From NCBI GenBank assembly GCA_964444795.1, contig CAYUIQ010000261.1, positions 1 through 11,846 of the forward strand: a stretch of 11,846 bases of DNA, given 5' to 3'. This DNA comes from JABMRP01 sp964444795. GTDB taxonomy: Bacteria > Planctomycetota > Planctomycetia > Pirellulales > Thermoguttaceae. Positions 6,931 through 11,846 of this stretch are shown here, in pieces. The notes under the pieces are model-generated. The model was not told the DNA's origin, made no database searches, and saw nothing but the letters and a program-made list of their open reading frames with translations. Position 1 is the first letter of the stretch, and each line of letters starts with the position of its first letter. The position numbers were made by a program, and so were the translations under genes.

Positions 6931-9900
6931 ATGGCCGGGCGTTCTCACGCTTCACCGCAACACACCTGGCGTGGCCGGGCAGTACGTCGCCCCTCGGGAG
7001 CCGGTCGCGGGACGCGCCGCGTGCTGATGACCCTTTTGGCCGCGGGGTTGATCGCCGCGATGGCCGGATTGCTCTGGTGGTGGGTTTTCCTGCCGTCGGT
7101 GCATGTGGTCTGCCTGCCGGTTGTCGAGTACGACGCCCTGGCCGTGGCGCCGATCCCTTTTTCGGCCGAGAATACCGACGGCTTGCGCGGCACGTGGGTT
7201 CGCCGGGAGGCCACCGTGCTGGACGGCCTGGGAACGTCGCGCGGCATGGCCACCTTGGCCAACCGCTTGCAGGGCATCGTATCGCGTCCCAAGGATACGC
7301 TGATTCTCTATCTGTCCGTCCACGGTGTGTCGCACGACGGCACGGCCTACGTGCTCTGCAGCGACTATCCGCGCAAAGGTTATCTGGCCGAGGGAGAAAC
7401 CGGCCGGTATCGTCTGACCGATCTGTTGGACCAGGTGAAGCAATGCCCCGCGGCGGTCAAACTGATCATGCTCGACGCGGGCCACCTCGATGCCGATCCG
7501 CGGCTGGGAATGCTCGTCAACGAGTTCCCCCGTTTGTTGGCCGATGCGGTCGAGTCGACCGACGACCCGGCCCTTTGGGTGATCACGGCCAATGGGTCGA
7601 TGGAAACTTCACACATATCCCACGCCTGGCAACAGTCGGTCTTTGCCCATTACATTGCCGAAGGGCTGCGCGGCGGGGCCGATCGCAACGACGATGGAAC
7701 CGTCGATCTCGATGAGCTATTCCACTTCGTTCGCGGCAGAGTCGTGGCCTGGGTCAAGCACCAGACCCGAGGCCGAGAAAGTCAGACGCCGATGCTGCTG
7801 GCCGGTGGCCAAGGAATCTGTGATCCGCCCGAAGGATTGACGCTGTTGCCCGTGCAAGACGACGAACCCGCCGAGGAGACGGCCTCCGAGGACGAAGAAT
7901 TGCCCGAGGCCGGGCCCAGCAGTGGTCGGCAAGATGTCCGCGAGCTATTGGACCGGGCCTGGCAATGGCGCGATCGGATGCAGACTCGCGGACGGGATAA
8001 CCCGTGGGCGCCGCAAGACTACGCTCCCCATCTGTGGCGCGAGTATCAGCGGCTCTTGCTGGGTTACGAGTTGCGTTATCGGTGTGGCGCGGCGTTCGAT
8101 GCCGGTGCATTGGGCGAGGATCTGCAAGCTAACGTGCTCCCGCCCGTGGGGCAAGAAGATTTTCTCCACGGCGACGCACTCCCCTCGCAGATCGGCCGCG
8201 CGACCGTCTTGGGGCGACTTTTTGAGGCCCGGCTACAATTCAACCGCAGTCCCGGCCACGCGAAACTTGAGCAAGAGGCGGCCGGCGACCCACTGGTCGA
8301 ACGGGCGAGTCGGGTTTTTGTCGAGAGCGTGCAACTGCGAAACGACCTGTTGCTCGATGCACCCCACTATGCCGCCTGGCACGCCGCCGCATCCCGGACG
8401 AGTTCCCGCCCGATCGAGCATTACCGAGCCATTGTCGAACTCCTTGAAGAATTGCCCGAATATGTGCTTCTCTTGGAGTCGTTTGAAGACTACAAATTTG
8501 CCGGGGCGTCGCGCACGGTGGTTGAAAACAAGCTTGAGGCCTTGGACGACCGAAAAACCACGCTCCAGCAGCTTCGCCGGACGATCGAACAGGACGGGCT
8601 GACATCACAAGTCGAGTTGGTTCGGGAGACGGCGCGGGAGAAGAACGCCCGGGGAGTGTCCCGCAAGATCGAGGCTCTGCTGGGTACGCCCCTGTTGCCG
8701 GCGGCGCAGCGCATTGAGCTGCTCGACTTGTTGGCCGGCCAGGCGCCGACTTCGCCGGAGTCGGACGCGGCGGAGCGTTCGGACAACGTTCCCCCGGTTA
8801 TCGCCGCCTGGCAATGGGATCGCCGCCGGGAACAGGCCCAGCTCGAAGTGTTGCTGCTGCGTTTGGCCGACCCGCTTTGCGACGTCGATCTGCCCCGCGA
8901 GTTGGCCTCTTCGGCGAGTCCGTCGAGCGAGGACGCTCGTTGGAAGGCCTTTCGGCAATTGGGCGTCGGCTTGGGCCGTTTCTATGAAGATCTTCCCACA
9001 CGTGTACTCACCGCGGCCGGGACCCGAAAGCCACACGCCGCCGGCCGGTTGCTTCGGCTGGTCGACGCCCGAGACACCCGGCGAATCGACACCGACATGG
9101 TACAGATCGCCGCCGGCGGTTTTCCTCAAGTGGCCGACCTGATCGCCGGCCGCGCGAAGATCGAAGGCCCCGACACGCTGATCCTCGACCGCGACGGGCC
9201 GGTGACGCTCGAATTGGCGGTCGACGCAGCCGGCGGCTCGACCGGCGACGTCCGCGTGACTTTGCGATACGACCCGGCCAAATTGACCGTCACCAGCGCC
9301 CGGCGCGAGATGCCGGTACTGCCGGGAACGCCGAACGAGGTGTCGTTGGACGCTGCCCGCCGGGCGACGTTGAGTTACCGCGTGCAGCCGAAAACCGACG
9401 TCGAGTTCGCCGAAACGTTGACCTTCGAGGTCGTCTCGGGCGGACAGCGGGTGGCCCACGAAGTCTCTGCCCGGCTGGCGGCACCCGATGTTGTCGAATT
9501 GCTCGTCGAGGGGATGCCCGGCACGTTTGAAGCTCGCGACCGGACGGCCTCCGGCGGCGGCCAAACGGGAGCCGACCTCCGATTGCGGCCGTTCCCCAAC
9601 CGAACAACCGCTTATCGCTTCGCGTTGCGCAATCTCTCGGGAGAGGAAAAGACGGTCAGCGTGATCTTGGCCGCCGTGCCGAAGCCACCACCAGGACGCC
9701 GCGCCTCGCCGGAGGATCCGCTTGACGACTTCGGCCAGTTGCGGCGCAATTACACGCCGTTGACGGAAGCTCCGGTGGTGGTGCAACTTCCGGCCGACGG
9801 GCAGCCGGTGCCGATCGCGGTGCCGCCGCCGGAACCCGCCCCGGCCGAAGAGACCGCCGCGCCGGCTGCGCCCGACGACACGGCGCCGAAACCCGACGAT

Positions 9901-11364
9901 CGGCCCGTGCTCACCCACGGTCTGGTTTGCATTACGTCCGACGCGGCCGATCCGCAGCGCCGGTGGATCAGCCGGGTCGATTTCGCGCCGCTGGCGCCCA
10001 AGGACTACCTGGAGCCGCGCGTCGGCTATGACTTGACCCGTCGGCGCATTACCGTCGAGGTGAAAGCCCGCGATGCCGACGCCGACGGCGCCGCCGACCT
10101 GTTTCCCGAGGTGAACGAAAAAGAGCCGATCACGCTTTTTTGGGAAGCCACCGACGACTTGCCGCCGGGTACCACGATGAAGGAAACGGGCGACCTGAAA
10201 TCGGCGGACGCCACCGGCACTCTGTTTGCCATTGTCGAGCCCGACCCGATGGGTAGACCCGTCGAAGTGCGGCTGACGGTGGACGGCTATCCCCGGGCGT
10301 TCACCTACCTGGTCCGGTGCGACCGGGCTCGCCCACGGGTGCCCCGCGAGGACCGAACCCTGCGGCGGATCAAGATCACGCGTCCCGAGCCCCGCGATCC
10401 GTTTCGCATTCCGTTGGCCGAGCCACTGGTTGTCGAGTTCCAGGTCGACGCGCCCGACGATGCGTTTCGACACGCCGACGACGTGGTGGAGATCGGGATC
10501 GACGAAGACGCCGACCGCGTGTTGAAGCCCTCGGAGCGGAAGCAGTTCTTCGCCGACCGGCAAGTCGATATCCGGCTCGACGAGATCGGCCCCGGCGGAG
10601 TCATGCGGTTCGACGCGTCGGTGGGCGATTTCCGCGTCGAACTCGACCCGGGCGGATTGAAGAATATCGAGGTCGACGTCATGGCCCAACTGCTATTGGC
10701 CACGCCCGACAGCAGCGCGGGACCGACCGCTGCGCAGGATTTCGTGCCCATCATCCTCGATGGTCAATCGCCCGAGATTCTCGACGTCGACACGCCGAGC
10801 CGGTTCATCAACCAGGGCGCCGATCTGGCCGTGACCGTCGAGGTGAAGGACCTGGGCGGCATCGAGAAGCTGCAGATCGGCTTCGACCGCAACGACGACG
10901 GCAAGTTCGAAGATCCGGAGAAGCCCGAGGAGTTGTTCCAACCGTCGGCCGACGGCAAATGGCGGGTCGCTTTGCCGACAAAGAAGGCGGGCACGCAAAT
11001 CCTGCTGGTTCGGGCAATGGACAAAGTCGGCAATCCGCCCAGCAGCCGGACCGTCGAGATCACCGTCGAGTCAACCGGCACGACCAACGGCTCGGGCGAA
11101 GGGAAGGGCACGATCGAAGGACAGCTCGTCATCCCCGGCCGCCGTCCGGGCACCTCCTGGATCGATCTCAAGTTGGAAATCAAGGGCGTCGGCCCTCCCT
11201 CGAAGATCGACAGCCGCGGCAAGTTCACCTTCACCGGCGTCCCCTTCGGCGCCCACACGATCACGGCCGAAGGCATCGGCGGCAACAAGTACCGCACCGG
11301 CTCGGCAGCCGTATCGCTGAGTGCGGCCAACAATCCGGCGAAGGTTGAAGTGCCGATGAAGTAG
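6931..11364 (+). CDS. Giant membrane-anchored caspase-fold protein (pseudo-peptidase) with beta-rich C-terminal half
   Basis: 1477 residues. A basic N-terminal tail (1-30, Arg-rich) precedes one membrane helix (about 31-54), so the rest should be outside the cytoplasmic membrane. Residues about 57-295 have the caspase-like (C14) layout: DTLILYLSVHG with His131, then KLIMLDAGHLD at 177-187, where the family has 'LDaC'. The nucleophile position is Gly184 (codon GGC, 7480-7482), so cysteine protease activity is not expected. DRNDDGTVDLDE (251-262) is a full EF-hand-type loop, at the place where many bacterial caspase-like proteins carry one. An acidic linker (308-330) leads to a helical region (about 333-735) I do not recognise. 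Beta-rich modules follow (about 745-1270), interrupted by a Pro/Ala linker (963-990). An Ig-like domain with a second DRNDDG loop (about 1283-1380) and a carboxypeptidase-regulatory-like fold (about 1393-1477) end the protein. GGGGA 8 bases upstream supports the ATG; ATG at 7027 is a weaker alternative. It is divergent from tssK. Confidence 0.9.
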   Translation: MAGRSHASPQHTWRGRAVRRPSGAGRGTRRVLMTLLAAGLIAAMAGLLWWWVFLPSVHVVCLPVVEYDALAVAPIPFSAENTDGLRGTWVRREATVLDGLGTSRGMATLANRLQGIVSRPKDTLILYLSVHGVSHDGTAYVLCSDYPRKGYLAEGETGRYRLTDLLDQVKQCPAAVKLIMLDAGHLDADPRLGMLVNEFPRLLADAVESTDDPALWVITANGSMETSHISHAWQQSVFAHYIAEGLRGGADRNDDGTVDLDELFHFVRGRVVAWVKHQTRGRESQTPMLLAGGQGICDPPEGLTLLPVQDDEPAEETASEDEELPEAGPSSGRQDVRELLDRAWQWRDRMQTRGRDNPWAPQDYAPHLWREYQRLLLGYELRYRCGAAFDAGALGEDLQANVLPPVGQEDFLHGDALPSQIGRATVLGRLFEARLQFNRSPGHAKLEQEAAGDPLVERASRVFVESVQLRNDLLLDAPHYAAWHAAASRTSSRPIEHYRAIVELLEELPEYVLLLESFEDYKFAGASRTVVENKLEALDDRKTTLQQLRRTIEQDGLTSQVELVRETAREKNARGVSRKIEALLGTPLLPAAQRIELLDLLAGQAPTSPESDAAERSDNVPPVIAAWQWDRRREQAQLEVLLLRLADPLCDVDLPRELASSASPSSEDARWKAFRQLGVGLGRFYEDLPTRVLTAAGTRKPHAAGRLLRLVDARDTRRIDTDMVQIAAGGFPQVADLIAGRAKIEGPDTLILDRDGPVTLELAVDAAGGSTGDVRVTLRYDPAKLTVTSARREMPVLPGTPNEVSLDAARRATLSYRVQPKTDVEFAETLTFEVVSGGQRVAHEVSARLAAPDVVELLVEGMPGTFEARDRTASGGGQTGADLRLRPFPNRTTAYRFALRNLSGEEKTVSVILAAVPKPPPGRRASPEDPLDDFGQLRRNYTPLTEAPVVVQLPADGQPVPIAVPPPEPAPAEETAAPAAPDDTAPKPDDRPVLTHGLVCITSDAADPQRRWISRVDFAPLAPKDYLEPRVGYDLTRRRITVEVKARDADADGAADLFPEVNEKEPITLFWEATDDLPPGTTMKETGDLKSADATGTLFAIVEPDPMGRPVEVRLTVDGYPRAFTYLVRCDRARPRVPREDRTLRRIKITRPEPRDPFRIPLAEPLVVEFQVDAPDDAFRHADDVVEIGIDEDADRVLKPSERKQFFADRQVDIRLDEIGPGGVMRFDASVGDFRVELDPGGLKNIEVDVMAQLLLATPDSSAGPTAAQDFVPIILDGQSPEILDVDTPSRFINQGADLAVTVEVKDLGGIEKLQIGFDRNDDGKFEDPEKPEELFQPSADGKWRVALPTKKAGTQILLVRAMDKVGNPPSSRTVEITVESTGTTNGSGEGKGTIEGQLVIPGRRPGTSWIDLKLEIKGVGPPSKIDSRGKFTFTGVPFGAHTITAEGIGGNKYRTGSAAVSLSAANNPAKVEVPMK

Positions 11365-11368
11365 GGAG

Positions 11369-11385
11369 TAGCGATTAGCGATTAG
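11369..11385 (+). repeat. Short tandem repeat TAGCGAT x2 plus TAG
   Basis: Two perfect copies of the heptamer TAGCGAT (11369-11375, 11376-11382) and a partial third copy start four bases after the stop codon of the large gene. The copy number is low and no function is evident. Confidence 0.6.
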
Positions 11386-11446
11386 TGTGAGTCGTTTATC
11401 CCGGGCACTTGTGTGCGGAGTTTCAGGAATGTCACCGACCCCTCAG

Positions 11447-11465
11447 CCCCCGGCTTTGCCGGGGG
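11447..11465 (+). terminator. Strong hairpin CCCCCGGC-TTT-GCCGGGGG downstream of the large gene
   Basis: A perfect eight-pair GC stem with a TTT loop lies 82 bases after the stop codon. CTCA (11442-11445) and TGAG (11469-11472) could lengthen it around an unpaired G bulge. No T-tract follows, so it is not a textbook intrinsic terminator. Its position still suits transcript-end formation or 3' protection. It also resembles the CCCCCGGC..GCCGGGGG palindromes that recur between genes in planctomycetes, so it may be one copy of a dispersed repeat. Confidence 0.5.
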
Positions 11466-11745
11466 GGGTGAGTACCGTGCCAGAACGATCAACGGAAAAG
11501 GACTGGCATGATTCACGCTCCTGTCAAGGCGGGATCATAGGCGCGCGACGCCGAATTAACAGAAACGGCCGGGCGACCGAACCACGGCATAACCCCAACC
11601 TGGGAAGCCGTTTCCGGAGATCATCTGCGCGGCGCGCTCGTATATCTCGTTGGCCGGTTCCTACTGGGGGAAGGCAGCGAATTGGCGCGCACTTTCACGC
11701 CGAGTTGTTCCGCGGCCGCCGGGCCGGTTGAGGGCACCTAAGGTG

Positions 11746-11774
11746 TTGTGCATTAGGGCTTTTTGTGGTATTTT
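11746..11774 (+). promoter_or_regulatory. Candidate promoter for a gene beyond the right edge
   Basis: TTGTGC (11746-11751) and TATTTT (11769-11774) are exactly 17 bases apart, in a locally AT-richer patch. Transcription would start near 11781 and run through the hairpin at 11798-11815 toward the right edge. Confidence 0.4.
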
Positions 11775-11797
11775 CGGCGCTGGCCCCTTGATGAGTT

Positions 11798-11815
11798 GGC
11801 GCGCATCGGCGCGCC
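11798..11815 (+). other. Leader hairpin GGCGCGC-ATCG-GCGCGCC
   Basis: A seven-pair all-GC stem with a four-base loop sits between the candidate promoter and the Shine-Dalgarno-like motif. It is followed by CGTTTATTC, a weak T-rich stretch. Its left arm lies in the second copy of TTGGCGCGCA. It could be a leader structure, an operator or an attenuator-like element. Confidence 0.45.
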
Positions 11816-11829
11816 CGTTTATTCAAATT

Positions 11830-11836
11830 GGGGTGA
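11830..11836 (+). promoter_or_regulatory. Shine-Dalgarno-like GGGGTGA at the right edge
   Basis: GGGGTGA is followed by ten bases (ACGATAAACA) and then the window ends, so a start codon could lie immediately outside. This is supported only by spacing and by the upstream promoter-like hexamers. Confidence 0.25.
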
Positions 11837-11846
11837 ACGATAAACA

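Larger units (their letters stand above)
11365..11846. other. 482-base region without a recognisable gene at the right edge
   Basis: Between the stop at 11364 and the right edge I see no gene with family-like features. It holds the heptamer repeat, a strong GC hairpin (11447-11465), two copies of TTGGCGCGCA (11682-11691 and 11796-11805), a candidate promoter (11746-11774), a second GC hairpin (11798-11815) and a Shine-Dalgarno-like motif at the end. The order promoter, hairpin, Shine-Dalgarno suggests the leader of a plus-strand gene starting just beyond the window. Bases about 11470-11740 show nothing clear. Confidence 0.55.

Noticed and set aside
6684..7715. 343-codon plus-strand frame overlapping the start of the large gene
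   Set aside because: It overlaps the membrane helix and caspase-fold region in another frame, is rich in Arg and Gly without motifs, and has no good ribosome-binding site; the frame starting at 6931 gives the coherent protein.
8605..10689. 694-codon minus-strand open frame
   Set aside because: It lies wholly inside the 1477-codon caspase-fold gene and shows no domain, no membrane or signal segment and a composition typical of antisense translation.
10317..11348. 343-codon plus-strand frame within the end of the large gene
   Set aside because: Its translation is extremely Arg-rich and lacks domains; the overlapping frame carries the Ig-like and carboxypeptidase-regulatory-like domains.
11387..11731. 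114-codon plus-strand frame after the large gene
   Set aside because: It runs through the strong hairpin at 11447-11465, has an Arg/Pro-rich sequence without motifs and no convincing ribosome-binding site.
11556..11740. Possible decayed minus-strand gene
   Set aside because: Two short minus-strand stretches read rather protein-like (for example NGFPGWGYAVV before a stop at 11556), but they are in different frames, too short to identify, and without a start; not enough to call a pseudogene.
1..11846. CRISPR arrays, tRNA or rRNA genes, insertion sequences
   Set aside because: No regularly spaced repeats, no cloverleaf or rRNA-like stretches and no transposase motifs were seen on either strand.

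Overview
The window looks like a piece of a planctomycete chromosome, probably of the Pirellulales type. The grounds are a GC-rich sequence, a secreted protein with a hydrazine-synthase-alpha-like propeller followed by cytochrome c motifs (including the typical planctomycete 'IQPILDRHC' start of a heme domain), and a very long membrane-anchored caspase-fold protein. The taxonomic call is inference from protein style; no rRNA or other marker gene is present.

Layout. Four genes are supported by frame, homology-like motifs and starts. Three lie on the minus strand as a tight type VI secretion (T6SS) block, in transcription order tssK (6476-5052), tssL/dotU (5039-4398) and a short tssM/IcmF-like gene (4362-2737), with gaps of 12 and 35 bases. 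After a 128-base gap the same strand continues into a large secreted HzsA-related multidomain cytochrome (2608 to beyond the left edge). On the plus strand, divergent from tssK across a 454-base regulatory region, is one 1477-codon gene (6931-11364). It encodes a single-pass membrane protein with a caspase-like fold whose nucleophile position is glycine, an EF-hand-type loop, a long helical middle and a beta-rich C-terminal half. The last 482 bases hold hairpins, short repeats and a candidate promoter with a Shine-Dalgarno-like motif facing a gene beyond the right edge.

How the genes may work together. TssK is the baseplate adaptor that docks the sheath and baseplate onto the TssL-TssM membrane complex. 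Here the TssM-like protein has no recognisable P-loop and stops four residues after its third membrane segment, so the periplasmic arm of ordinary TssM is absent; no tssJ is visible either. The divergent 1477-residue protein has the opposite character: a short basic cytoplasmic tail, one membrane helix and about 1420 extracytoplasmic residues. Whether it is functionally tied to the secretion system, as partner, regulator or envelope part, is the most interesting open question in the window. A second point is a duplicated R-G-T-[IM]-V-A element in the cytoplasmic linker of the TssM-like protein, which could be a phosphothreonine docking site.
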